Shown: one piece after another, positions 33,117 to 43,547 of the stretch
Position numbering within the stretch: the stretch's first letter is position 1
Layout: every line of letters begins with the position of its first letter
The notes under the pieces: generated by a model
Database searches by the model: none
The model's input: the letters and a program-made list of their open reading frames with translations, nothing else
Told to the model about the DNA's origin: nothing
Position numbers and translations under genes: made by a program
Assembly (NCBI RefSeq): GCF_019703515.2
Contig: NC_059388.1
Location: 1,935,501 to 1,999,500 of the forward strand
From: Myxocyprinus asiaticus
Lineage: Eukaryota; Chordata; Actinopteri; Cypriniformes; Catostomidae
Length of the DNA stretch: 64,000 bases
Direction: 5' to 3'

Positions 33117-33478
33117 ATGACTGTCCTGAAATTTCAAGAACCCCAAGAGCCACAAGCTAATATATATTGGTTAGGAGATTTAGGGAAAGATGTAGAAGAA
33201 ACGATCAACAAATGGGGAAAATATATAAAAGAGCAGCTTTGTGAACCAAGCTTGCCAAAAACTGAATTCCATTGTACCATTATATATGATCATGTTAGTG
33301 ACCCAAAGCTTGAAAAGAAATGGTTAAATGACACAAAAGGACAGGAAGTTCCATTGAGTTTGCAATACATAATTATAGGACCAGAGGGAGCAGCACTGCA
33401 AATTGAGAAATGTAGTTTAATTGAAAAATGGTTTCAAGTACCAGATTCAGCTGCACGTTACCTTACAGGTAAGTTAAG
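33117..33478 (+). pseudogene. Start of retroviral pol, with an extra domain before RT
   Basis: The frame continues from the protease after one TAG codon and runs to the gap. It has no reverse-transcriptase motif in its visible 120 codons. It shows 'TEFHCTIIYDHV', with a His-Cys-Thr triad (33270-33278), and a following beta-rich-looking stretch ending in 'SAARYLTGKL'. Fish retroviral elements can carry a domain between protease and RT. I cannot name this one with confidence. The remainder lies in the gap. Confidence 0.45.
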
Positions 33479-33978
33479 NNNNNNNNNNNNNNNNNNNNNN
33501 NNNNNNNNNNNNNNNNNNNNNNNNNNNNNNNNNNNNNNNNNNNNNNNNNNNNNNNNNNNNNNNNNNNNNNNNNNNNNNNNNNNNNNNNNNNNNNNNNNNN
33601 NNNNNNNNNNNNNNNNNNNNNNNNNNNNNNNNNNNNNNNNNNNNNNNNNNNNNNNNNNNNNNNNNNNNNNNNNNNNNNNNNNNNNNNNNNNNNNNNNNNN
33701 NNNNNNNNNNNNNNNNNNNNNNNNNNNNNNNNNNNNNNNNNNNNNNNNNNNNNNNNNNNNNNNNNNNNNNNNNNNNNNNNNNNNNNNNNNNNNNNNNNNN
33801 NNNNNNNNNNNNNNNNNNNNNNNNNNNNNNNNNNNNNNNNNNNNNNNNNNNNNNNNNNNNNNNNNNNNNNNNNNNNNNNNNNNNNNNNNNNNNNNNNNNN
33901 NNNNNNNNNNNNNNNNNNNNNNNNNNNNNNNNNNNNNNNNNNNNNNNNNNNNNNNNNNNNNNNNNNNNNNNNNNNNNN
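33479..33978. other. Assembly gap (500 N)
   Basis: Exactly 500 unknown bases, the size of a placeholder gap. Open frames crossing it are artefacts. Confidence 0.99.
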
Positions 33979-34576
33979 CTAATTTTAAAGTACAGAGCTG
34001 AAATAAAACAACGGGCCCAAATGAATCCGAAAAAGTCATGATTTGCGTTCATATGTGAATAAAATAGTCAGTTCGGCCACCACGTTTGATTACGCTGACA
34101 CAAAGAGACCTCAGGGTCCTTCATCGAGACATTGGATGGGAGTGGGGACACACTGACAATGTTTATACTTCTTACCCCTTTTACATGGAAAGGCAACGGT
34201 AACAGAATGTTGTGGAGTGCACTCTATGGCATGACAACACCAAGGACAAATAATGAATCCAAAATGTACAAAGGTGAGTAGAAAGATCTGTTTGGCCTCT
34301 GCACGTGGTTTCGGTCAACGGCACTCCAGTGACCTTTGAGCTGAGAGAAAGACATCAAGTGATGTATCATTTGAGCATTTGTTGGGGGAACAATGCTTTG
34401 CTTGTTACGCTGAAAAGTGTTGCACACTGACATGAATTGCTTCGTGGAGTGGCATGGTCCATTTTGTTTGGTCCCGCACTGGTCAAACCATCCATGTCTG
34501 CTTGATTGGTTGTGACCTTTGACGTGCTCACCGTGACCTCATCTCGCTTTGACGTTTCCGGCCGTCCTCCCACGGC
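33979..34576 (+). promoter_or_regulatory. U2 upstream flank (array spacer end), unit A
   Basis: Matches 49700-50282 almost throughout ('AAATAAAACAACGGGCCCAA', 'GCATGACAACACCAAG', 'GGAGTGGCATGGTCCATTTT'), so it is the spacer sequence preceding another U2 gene of the same array. No protein-coding frame is convincing. Confidence 0.8.
34528..34543 (+). promoter_or_regulatory. U2 proximal sequence element, unit A
   Basis: TCACCGTGACCTCATC lies 49 bp before the U2 start and fits the vertebrate snRNA proximal element (TCACC-rich), the binding site of the SNAPc complex. The counterpart in unit B is at 50223. Confidence 0.6.
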
Positions 34577-34628
34577 ATCGCTTCTCGGCCTTTTGGCTAA
34601 GATCAAGTGTAGTATCTGTTCTTATCAG
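34577..34628 (+). ncRNA. U2 snRNA gene A, 5' part (interrupted)
   Basis: Reads ATCGCTTCTCGGCCTTTTGG, then CTAAGATCAAGTGTAGTA and TCTGTTCTTATCAG, identical to the conserved 5' end of vertebrate U2, including the branch-point-recognition sequence GTAGTA. A LINE follows at 34629. The last 14 bases (34615-34628) recur at 47068, where U2 resumes, so they are the target-site duplication. U2 pairs with the intron branch site in the spliceosome. This copy cannot make U2. Confidence 0.95.
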
Positions 34629-34936
34629 TGCTATACTTGGCATCCCGCTTTGCAGGCGAGTTGCGATCGCCCCTCGCAGAGAGGTCTTCGCACGCTATTG
34701 CAAGGACTCGCATCTGACAAGAGGTATATTGCTTTTGCTTTTACCTTTATAGTTGCATTTGTTGTCACTTGTGCTTGTGTTTTTTAGGTTGATGAGCAGA
34801 GAATGAATGCCATTTTAAAGGGAAGTTATACTTTTTACTATTTATTGCTGCGTTTTAAGTATTTACTTTAGGGATTTATTGTGTGTTAGGTTTTTAGAGA
34901 AAGTTTTTCCTGTTGTAAGCTGTTGGTGCCTCCACC

Positions 34937-36310
34937 ATGTCGGCTGCTCATGCCGGCGTGCGGAGGCACCACAGTGTTAGGTTTTTATTTAAAACCAAAG
35001 AGGATGGGTCCCTCCTGGGGATGTCTAGACTGGACTTTTCCAGGAAACTCATCCAAAAAATGCTTGGGTTTTCTGGTACAGATATAAATTGCCTACTAAC
35101 TCTGCCTTTGAATCGTGGGTTTGATGTGAGCTTTAAGACAGCTGCTACGCTTAATGTTTTCTGGTCTCGGTTTGAAATGGTCAAAGCCAATTTCTCTATG
35201 TTCACAGTGGAGAAACTGACTGACAATTCTATGAAAATAGTAGTTGTCAGGATGTTTAATGAAACTGTGAATGGAGAGGATATTTCCATATGGTTGGCAA
35301 GATATTGCTCTGTGCGTGGACAGCCAGTCAAGGTATTAGACGAAGATGGCATCTGGAACTGCACTTAGAGAGCGCCCATAAAACAATGGGCTGATCCAAG
35401 CGGTTTCCAGGGCCTGAGTCATATACCCTCCATGATTGTGCTGGGAGAAAACAGAGGTTACATTCACTATCAAGGGATGCCCAATTTGTGCCGCAAATGT
35501 GGCCAGAATTGACATCTCGCTGAGGCATGCCAGGAAGTAGTATGTGGTAAGTGTAAAGAAATTGGACATACTTTTGAAGAATGTACCAATGACAGAAAGT
35601 GCAATCTCTGTGGTGAATTTACCCATCTCTACAGAGACTGCCCTAAATCATTTGCCAACAAGTTAAAAATGCACAAAATGGCTGCCCAGCATGGCCAACA
35701 AACAAATGAAAAAGAGGCGGTCCCTGAGGAAGTGGAGGGAAATTCAAATTCCCGGATTGCCTCAGATTTTTATCTGAAAGGATATGGGCGGGGCGACCAA
35801 GGAGGTGGAGTCAGAGGTAACAGATGAACAGGGAGAGGTGCCCACACCCCCCCAGTTGGAAAGAATTAGTGGAAAGGAGGTTATGGAGGTAATGGAGGAC
35901 AAAGAAGAGATGGAAGAGGGATCACAAGGAACGGCTGCCTCTTCCCTAGTAACCGTCTGAACAGGAAATGGTGGAGAGTGAAGCAGATAATAGCGGAACA
36001 GACTCAATAGCTTTGCTCCCTAATGCTCAATTGCAAAAGAGGCCTGCAGGATCCCCTCTGTGTGAAACAGAGGACAAAAAGCTGAGGGCATCACATCGGC
36101 CTGAGTCTGAGTAAATTTGAGCAGGATCATGTGTGGCCCTCTGGGTCCCCAACTGAGGTTTCCTTTTTGCAAATAAAGCTAAGATCATCATCGCCAAAAG
36201 AGCAGCGGGGGCACCCCTCTGTGGCCCTGGAGGCCTTGGCCGCGTGCTCCTCTGGTCTCAACACGTGTGAGATCAATGAGAAGCACGTGACACAGGAAAT
36301 GTTATGATTT
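34937..36310 (+). pseudogene. Keno A ORF1 (CCHC nucleic-acid-binding protein), broken
   Basis: ATG at 34937 ('[18 protein letters not shown]'). The N-terminal domain runs to a TAG at 35366-35368. The same frame then continues through three zinc knuckles: 'CRKCGQN' with TGA replacing the Gly (35512-35514), '[14 protein letters not shown]' and '[14 protein letters not shown]'. Then comes an acidic, Pro/Glu-rich tail with frame damage. The knuckles would bind element RNA. Compared with copy B the domain order is the same. At least two stops and a late frameshift are present. Confidence 0.8.
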
Positions 36311-36380
36311 TAATATGAATCTGTAGTCTTTTAAAAGATTTTTGTTAAGTCTCATGCCTTTCCTTTTAACCATACTGCTT

Positions 36381-39300
36381 ATGGTCCTCACAGTCTCAAC
36401 CATCAATGTGAGAAGTATGAGGTCGCACAGAGAGCACAGAGTGCTCTAACCCTTTTAAAAACTTTTAAAAGTGATGTTTTTTTTATTGCAAGAGTGTGCT
36501 GTATCTTTTTTACACCAGTATAAGAAGTGGGAAGAGATGTGGACCCCGGGCCCCTCAATATGGAGTGGATTGAACTCAAACAAAAATGATGGAATTGCAA
36601 TTTTAATAAATAATCCTCATATCTTGGTGAAGGGCATCACAGTGGTGAAAGATGGATGGGCCATTTTAGCAAAATTGACTTTTTTAGACAATGATTTCAA
36701 TGTCTTAAATGTATATGGTTTTACAGGGAACAATGAAAGGTATGAGCTTTTAGAAGATCTGCAGCCCCACATGCTAGGTAGGGCTCCCCTAGTGGTAGCA
36801 GGGGATTTTAATTGTGTTTTATCTAAAACAGACAGAAAAAAGGGAGGGGAAGATTTTAAAGTAGATAAAACATCAGTTTTACTGCAAAGTTTAATTAAAG
36901 ATTTTAAATTAGTGGACTGTTTTAAGACTTTGCATCCAAGGGAGGAGGGCTTCACCTGGGTCAGTGGTGATGGTACCAGAGCCTCCTGCATTGACTATGT
37001 TTTTACACATGACGGCCTGCCAACGGATGCTACATTGACTCCCCTGTACTTCTCCGATCACGCAATGCTATCGTGCACTCTTTCAATATCGTTGGGTGTG
37101 ACGTTAGGAGGGGGGATCTGGAAGCTGAACTGCTCTCTGTTATGGGATGAGGAGATAGTTAAAGAATACAGGGAGCAGTTCAGCCAGTGGCAGACCCTCC
37201 AGGACTTTTTTGATTCACGTGCACTGTGGTGGGAGATGGTAAAAGATAGGACAAGAGGGGTTTTTAGACAGAAGGGTAAAGTGAAAAAAAAAAATAGGGA
37301 AAGGAGGTGCATGAGGGGGCTGCAGAAAAGACTGCAGAGGTATTTTAATCTTTTAAATAATGGTTTTGATTTTAATGAAGAAATGAAAGAGGTCAAAAAG
37401 GAAATGTCAGTTTTAGCCGAAGTTTAAAGCAAGGGTGTCATTGCAAGAAGTAAAGAACAAGAAATTTAAGAAGGAAAAAATGTACACGGTACTTTTTAAA
37501 GAAAATAATGACAAAGGGAGGGGCAATCACAAATGTAAAAGCAAGAGGGAGGGAGGAAAAAACAACAAGGGGGATTTTAGAAGGTATCAAACTTTTTAGC
37601 AAAAAACATTTATGTGATGACACTCTAAAGGAAGTTTTACGTTTTTTAGAAAAAAAGGTTGACATAAAGGGGTGCTTTTATCACAAGATTTTAAAATCCC
37701 AGAGTTAGAGAAAGCTCTTAAAGGAATGGATGGGCTTCCCCTGACTTTCTGGGATGTTTTAGCACCTGACTTACTGATGATTTTTAAAGAGTTTGAGACC
37801 TATGACAGACTTCCTGACAGCTTTAGAATAGGGATAGTTTCGCTACTACACAAAAAAGGAGACAAGACTGACTTAAAGGACTGGTGACTGATTATGCTTT
37901 TAAATTTCGATTGTAAGCTTTTTAGCAAGATTTTAGCCACACGTATGTCGACTGTTTTAGAGGACGTAATCCACCCGGATCAAGCTTGTGCTGTGCCAGG
38001 GAGGAAGATCACGGACAGCCTAGTGCTGATTAGAGATGCCATCTGTTATGCGAGAGACAGAAATATGCGGCTAGTAGTCCTAAATTTAGATTTTGAAAAA
38101 GCATTTGATCGTGTCTCGCACCAGTACTTGTTTCACGTACTGACAAAAAGGGGTTTTCCAGGGAGGTTCATAGCCTGAGTGGGACTGCGGTACAATGACT
38201 TAGTCAGCAAAATTCTTGTAAATGGGCACTTAACCAAAGCAGTGAATATCTGTAATGGTGTCCGTCAGGGGTGCCCTTTATCTCCACTCCTTTATGTGGC
38301 GTGCATTGAGCCACTGGCACAGATCTTTAGAAGGGATAAATGGAATAAAGGACTAGACGTTATGGGGACTGGTGGACTGACGGCGACCTGTGTTCTATAC
38401 ATAGACAATGTGACCCTTTTAGCCACGGATGTTTTATCAGTAAGAAGAGCAATAGATGTGACAGACTGGTACGGTCGGGCCTCGGGCACCAAGCAGAAGT
38501 AAGTCTGAGGCCCAGCTCTTCAGGCCGTGGGGAGGCGTGGACATGGGTAGACTTGACGTAAAGAGACAAATTTAAAAATGTTAGGGGTAAAATTTGACAA
38601 GGAGTGTGGCGAACGAGGAAACTGGATGGACCTGTTAGGGAAAGTTAGGAAATGACTGGGGTTTTGGGGGCTATGACAGATGACAATTGAAGGCAAAGTT
38701 TTAATTTTTAAAGCTGTGATCTTACCTCTGCTTTTATTGGTTTGTTCGTTTTTAGCCCTTCAAGGAATTTTCTGTTAGACCTGGAAAGGGCAATGTTTTA
38801 CTTTGTGTGGGGATCTAATTGGGAACGCGTGAAGAGGGAGGTCGTAAAGAAGAGACCGGAGAATGGTGGGAAAGGCCTCCCAGATCCCCAACTGTTTTTA
38901 GCCAACCGCTTCACTGCCCTTCACATTGGCTATGCGGTGACCCCGTCTAGAGAGAACAAGACTGCAGCTTTGGCCAGATTTTCGATGGGGTCTTATTTGA
39001 GATCACTCAAAGTTTTAGCAATAGATTTGAAAACCCCAGTGTCTTTTAACCTTCCAAAAGAGTAGTTTTTTCAAGACATTTTTAGAGAAGCAAGATGCAA
39101 CCAGTTTAACAAACCACAAATCTCTTATCTCTCTTGTGCAGGACTGGGACCAGTGAGTCCAGTTCCGGGCCTCACGCTAGGTGAAGCAAAGCAAGTTTGG
39201 AGGAACACAGCCCACCCCGCTCTCCAGAACAGGCACAAGGATCTGCCGTGGATGGTGGCAAACGAGATCCTCCCGGTCAGGGCGGTTATGCACTCCAGAG

Positions 39301-39723
39301 GCATGGCCAAAAACGCAAGCTGCCCCCAGTCCGGGTGTAAAAACCCGGAGACCGTAAGACACCTGCTCTCAGAGTGCGGCGCTGTGCGTGACCTGTGGGC
39401 CATGACCGGCCCCCTGTATTTCCCGTGCCTGCCAGTTGGTGGGGTCCAGGTGGATTAAAAGCTTGCCATGCTTGGTGTTGGCAGGGGCTTGAAGGACTGT
39501 ACAGCACATCAATTTACCTTGTTCTGGCTCACCTTCAACACAATCAAGGATGCAATCTGGACCACAAGAAACCTGCTGGTGGGGAAACACGTTTCGGTCC
39601 CCCTCTACACAAGCGAGCAAATGGTAACATCAATTATGCAGGGGTACCGGGTGCTGTTATTTGGATGGGGGGCCAGGGTTACATGGAAGAGGTAGTGGCC
39701 GCCAACGTACTTGGCTGCCCGTA
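36381..39723 (+). pseudogene. Keno A ORF2 (endonuclease-reverse transcriptase), broken
   Basis: The start ATG 36381 is inferred from copy B. AP endonuclease follows ('STINVRSMRS', 'NVYGFTGNNERYELLEDLQP', 'APLVVAGDFNCVLSK', 'YFSDHAMLSCTLS'). The RT follows (37890-38500) with 'VVLNLDFEKAFDRVSHQYLF', 'NGVRQGCPLSPLLYVACIEP' and 'LYIDNVTLLATD', where the YxDD loop reads YIDN (38398-38409). The thumb and a C-terminal finger 'CPQSGCKNPETVRHLLSEC' (C-x4-C-x7-H-x4-C) end near 39723. Stops and frameshifts are frequent. In this family the endonuclease sets target specificity. Confidence 0.85.
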
Positions 39724-39941
39724 GATGCACCTTCACCACCACCGGCTATGGGAACAGCGGGGATCTCCTCTGGGCCCAAGTGCCTGTTTTGGAGACTAGG
39801 GTGAGGGCCCACTTGATAAGGACACACTCCCGGTCCTGAGCAACAGGACTTTTTATCCTTTTGGTGGCTTTTACCCTTATTTACTTACTATTTTTAACAA
39901 CACGCTGTTTTAACAAAAACAGATAAATTGACTTTTGCACA
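39724..39941 (+). other. Keno A 3' UTR, left of the Gypsy insertion
   Basis: Matches 55316-55572 of Keno B ('CTTGATAAGGAC', 'AACAGGACTTTTT', 'GACTTTTGCACATG'). The Gypsy LTR begins immediately after GCACA. The UTR resumes at 46911. Confidence 0.7.
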
Positions 39942-40116
39942 TGTTCTGTTGTTTAATAGGTACAACAATAACCTTTCTAATGGAGAACAATACGACAGCC
40001 AGCCATAACTTCTGATAACTTTTATTCATTAACATTAGTACTGTAACACACACTCAATATATGTTCCACACATTTCCTATGCATTCTAATACTACCGTAT
40101 AGAACCTAATACTACA
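39942..40116 (-). repeat. Gypsy 3' LTR
   Basis: 175 bp. The minus strand runs from TGTAGTATTAGG to CAACAGAACA. It is preceded on that strand by the polypurine tract GGAAAGGGGGA (complement of 40117-40127). Nearly identical to 46738-46910. Confidence 0.85.
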
Positions 40117-40415
40117 TCCCCCTTTCCAAATAAGACTCCTTCACTTTTTATCCTTTAGGGCAGCAAAATAAACTTGCAATGAAGAAATGTTTATCTTCTT
40201 ATTAGAAAATTAACATTCTTATGCAATGCAGTACATTTTGAACAATACAACAATGTTTTTTTTATATACTACAACATGACAGCAAAACATTTTCTATATA
40301 TTTTTTTCTATAGACTAGAAGGGTGGGGTAGACTGCCCAAAACCTTCAGCTGAGTGTGGGGATTATTCTGCCCCATTGCCCACTCAGTGTTTGTCCGGGG
40401 TATCTCTAACTACAT

Positions 40416-40627
40416 TCAAAGTCCTCTAATCCTGGAAGAATATCGTCTTGTACATTGTGAAGTCTGCTGGCATACCTTCTGAATTTCTGGTGTGATAGTT
40501 GAACTTGCAGAGAGTGGAGATGCATGTATATCTGTTAGGTCCAGAAGATCAGAAGATATCACAGGAGCTTTTGGAGTTGGTGAGAGGTGAAACCTGTTTC
40601 TCCTCAATGTACCTCTGGGTGTCTCTA
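40416..40627 (-). pseudogene. Gypsy pol C-terminus
   Basis: The minus strand reads 'VETPRGTLRRNRFHLSPTPK', then a Ser/Thr/Pro tail with 'CTRRYSSRIRGL'. This resembles the end of Gypsy integrases, after the catalytic core. It follows directly on the left edge of the DIRS piece, so the integrase core is missing. Confidence 0.55.
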
Positions 40628-42366
40628 CGAGCTGAGCTTAAGACACTCTCCTTGAAGACTGCCCTCCTGACTGCGCTCACTTCCATCAAGAGGGTAGGAG
40701 ACCTGCAAGTGTTCTCTGTCAGCGAAACGTGCCTGGAGTTCGGTCCGGGCTACTCTCACGTGATCCTGAGACCCCGACCGGGGTATGTGCCCAAGGTTCC
40801 CACGAACCCTTTTAGGGACCAGGTGGTGAACCAGCAAACGCTGCCCCAGGAGGAGGCAGACCCAGCCCTGACATTGCTGTGTCCAGTGTGTGCTTTACAC
40901 ATCTATTTGGATCGCATGCAGAGCTTTAGAATCTCTGAGCAGCTCTTTGTCTTCTTTGGTGGACAGCGGAAAGGAAGCGCTGTCTTCAAGCAGAGGATTG
41001 CCCACTGGCTAATTGACGCCATAACTATGGCATATCATGCCCAGGACGTGCCGCACCTGGTAGGGTACAAGCCCATTCTACCAGGGGTGTAGCGGCCTCC
41101 TGGGCCCTGGCCAGGGGTGCCTCTCTAACAGACATTTGCAGAGCAGTGGGCTGGGCAACACCCAACACCTTTGCGAGGTTCTACAACCTCTGGGTGGAAC
41201 CGGTTTCATTCCGTGTAGTGGCACGTAATACAAGCAGGTAAGTCCGGGACAGCCGGCCGGGTGTATCGCTTGCACATAGTGCCTTTCACCTCCTCTGAGC
41301 TGAAGACGTGCGCCATTAACTCCCAGTAGTGTTCACAAACTGTGTTCCCTGGTTGACTTCCTCCGAGCCCTGTGGTAGTCGAATCTTCAGAGAGACTCGC
41401 TGCTGGCCCAGTACACGTGCTAACTAAAGCCCTGTACTGGGGTAGGTGCTCCGCATGTGGCGGTTCCCCGTAGGTAACCCCATACGATGTATATCTTCCG
41501 CTAATTCGTTTCCCTGTTGGCAAACTGCGTCTTCCTTGGGCAGAGGCCCCTCTGCCCCAGTCTCCATGTTTGTAGTAACTCCTCCCCCATTGGGTAGGAC
41601 CTACCATGAGACTTCTCCACATGACATACTTCCGACATAGCTCGTCAAGACCATGTGATGTATTTCCACTTATATACCCCCCTCTCCCTGGGTGAGGTGT
41701 GGTCTCCACAGTGTCCTCCCCTTGGGAGGGACACCCCTGACTAGACCTGGTCGGCCCAGTCAGATAATCCCCCTTTTTTTAGGGAGTGGAAAAAAAGAAG
41801 GGGAAAAGAGGCCACGACTGGGCTAGCCTCTCTCTATCTTTTGGGTAGTCGACTTGTCCAAAAGGGCCGTTCGACACTCATAACAGTGTCGGCCTGGTGC
41901 GCTGGCTACGAGGCACACAGTGGTCTGCCCATCACACACTGCCAGTTCATGTAACATAGTTCAGCCAGTTGCGGCGTTTTGTATAGGGACCCCTAGTGTC
42001 ACTACATCGACACAACGTCGAGTGAGTGACAGATAGGGAACGTCCTGGATACTTGCGTAACCTCCGTTCCCTGATGGAGGGAACGAGACATTGTGTCCCT
42101 CCTGCCACAATGCTGAACTACCCGCTGAAATGGCCGGACCTTGTCTCGGCTCCTCAGCATAAAACCTGAATGAGTGGTTGCACGCCAGCTCCTTTTATAC
42201 CCGTATGTCCGGGGGAGTGGCATGCAAATACCACTCACCAATTTTCATTGGCCTTTTATCAAAGACCAGAGGTGTCTCGGGTTCCCAAGAGTGACCCCTA
42301 GTGTCACTACATCGACACAATGTCTCGTTCCCTCCATCAGGGAATGGAAGTTACGCAAGTAACCAG
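40628..42366 (+). mobile_element. DIRS copy B, 3' fragment, inside the Gypsy element
   Basis: Begins inside the tyrosine recombinase ('ELKTLSLKTALLTALTSIKR') and ends with the right inverted structure at GTAACCAGGA. It aligns with 10077-11815 of DIRS A. The recombinase retains Arg in 'SIKRVGDL' and the Tyr in 'FARFYNLW', but the His-x-x-Arg segment is disrupted near 41073 (a deletion, stop and frame change). It lacks RT and all 5' sequence. It replaces the Gypsy segment between RNase H and the pol C-terminus. Confidence 0.75.
41990..42366 (+). repeat. DIRS copy B internal complementary region and right inverted repeat
   Basis: Arms of about 55 bp at 42042-42098 (CCTGGATACTTGCGTAACC, then CCGTTCCCTGATGGAGGGAA) and 42310-42366 are inverse complements. 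Each holds a self-palindrome around CCCTGATGGAGGG. The intervening minus strand has GGGTATAAAAGGAGC, a TATA-like motif. Confidence 0.65.
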
Positions 42367-43538
42367 GATGGTTTATTATCAGTTTCGATGTGGAAATTTT
42401 TCCCAATGAGAAACTCAGCAAACCTCTCACAGGCCCATGTGGAGGCCAGCGCTTCCTTCTCTATTTGCACGTATCGCTGCTCCGTATTACTGAGAGACTT
42501 TGAAGTGTATGCCACAGGTTTCCATACATTGTCTGCTTGCTTCTGAAGAAGAACAGCTCCCAGCCTATGTGAAGAGGCATCCGCAGAAACAACTGTATCC
42601 TTGTTTGTATCATACAGCGCCAAACCTGGGGGTATTGTCAGTTCCTTTTTTATTTTCTCAAAGGCCCCTTGCTGATGTGACCCCCAAACCCACATGTTAG
42701 ACTTTCTCAATAAGTCTCTGAATGGTTGTGTTTTCTCTGTCAGATGTGGTAAGAATTTACCAAGGTGGTTGACCATTCCCAAAAACCACCTCATCTCAAT
42801 GACATTACATGGTTGTTTCATGGTTTTTATTGCTTTCACCTTATCTGGGTTTGGACTCACCCCTGATGCCTCGATTTGTCCAAGCAACTTGATTTTCATC
42901 TTGGAAAACTCACATTTGTCGTTGAGTGTGACTCCTGCTTCCTGAAGTCTCGAGAGCGCTCTTTGCAGCCTCTCGTCATGTTCACTCTGAATGGACCCCC
43001 AGACGAGCACATCATCCATATGACACACCACACCTTCCAGTCCCACAAGAATTCTGGACATGCATTTTTGGAAGTGCTCTGCTGCAGAACAGATTCCAAA
43101 GCATAGACGGTTATAACATTATCGGCCAAATGGGGTTATAAAGGTGGTGAGTAAAGAGGATTCCTTTGAAAGTGGAATCTACCAAAAGCCAGCATTGGCG
43201 TCGAGCTTGGAAAACACTTTGGCACCTACAAGTTGTCCTAATGTGTTCTCCACAGAAGGCAGGGGATGTTTTTCCCTCATAACAGATTTGTTCAGTTTAG
43301 TGAGATCTGTGCAAATTCTCACTTTCCCTGTCCGCTTTGGCACCACGACCATGGGAGCACACCATTCCGTTGGCTCCTCCACCTTTGAAATTACACCCTG
43401 CTGTTCCATTCGGTTTAATTTTTCCTTCACCTTTGTTAAGAGAGGGAGGGAAATGCGCCTAGGTGTTGAAAGAGAAAAGGGTTTTGCTCCTGGCTTTTTG
43501 CCTAAGCCACTGAAGAGTTTTGGAAACTCCTTTTCCAC
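42367..43538 (-). pseudogene. Gypsy reverse transcriptase and partial RNase H
   Basis: On the minus strand: 'EKLNRMEQQGVISKVEEPTE', 'RICTDLTKLNKSV' and 'FSKLDANAGFW' (RT fingers and first catalytic Asp). A frame break between 43179 and 43061 follows, then 'VVCHMDDVLVWG' (the YxDD loop with Tyr replaced by His), thumb, and RNase H 'VVSADASSHRLGAVLLQK' and 'FHIETDNKP', where the sequence stops at the DIRS edge. It would copy the Gypsy RNA. The frame break and the truncated RNase H disable it. Confidence 0.85.
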
Positions 43539-43547
43539 TCTATCTTT

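Larger units (their letters stand above)
32263..33478 (+). mobile_element. Endogenous retrovirus fragment (gag end, protease, start of pol)
   Basis: Directly after the L1 tail the sequence reads as the C-terminal part of a retroviral Gag, a zinc-knuckle remnant, an aspartic protease and the start of Pol. It runs into the assembly gap at 33479. No LTR is seen on the left, so the fragment is truncated or joined to the L1 by rearrangement. It is an old, broken copy; the exact retroviral class was not determined. Confidence 0.7.

Noticed and set aside
33117..34052. Long frames crossing the run of N
   Set aside because: The gap has no sequence, so stops cannot be seen. Only the part to 33478 is considered.
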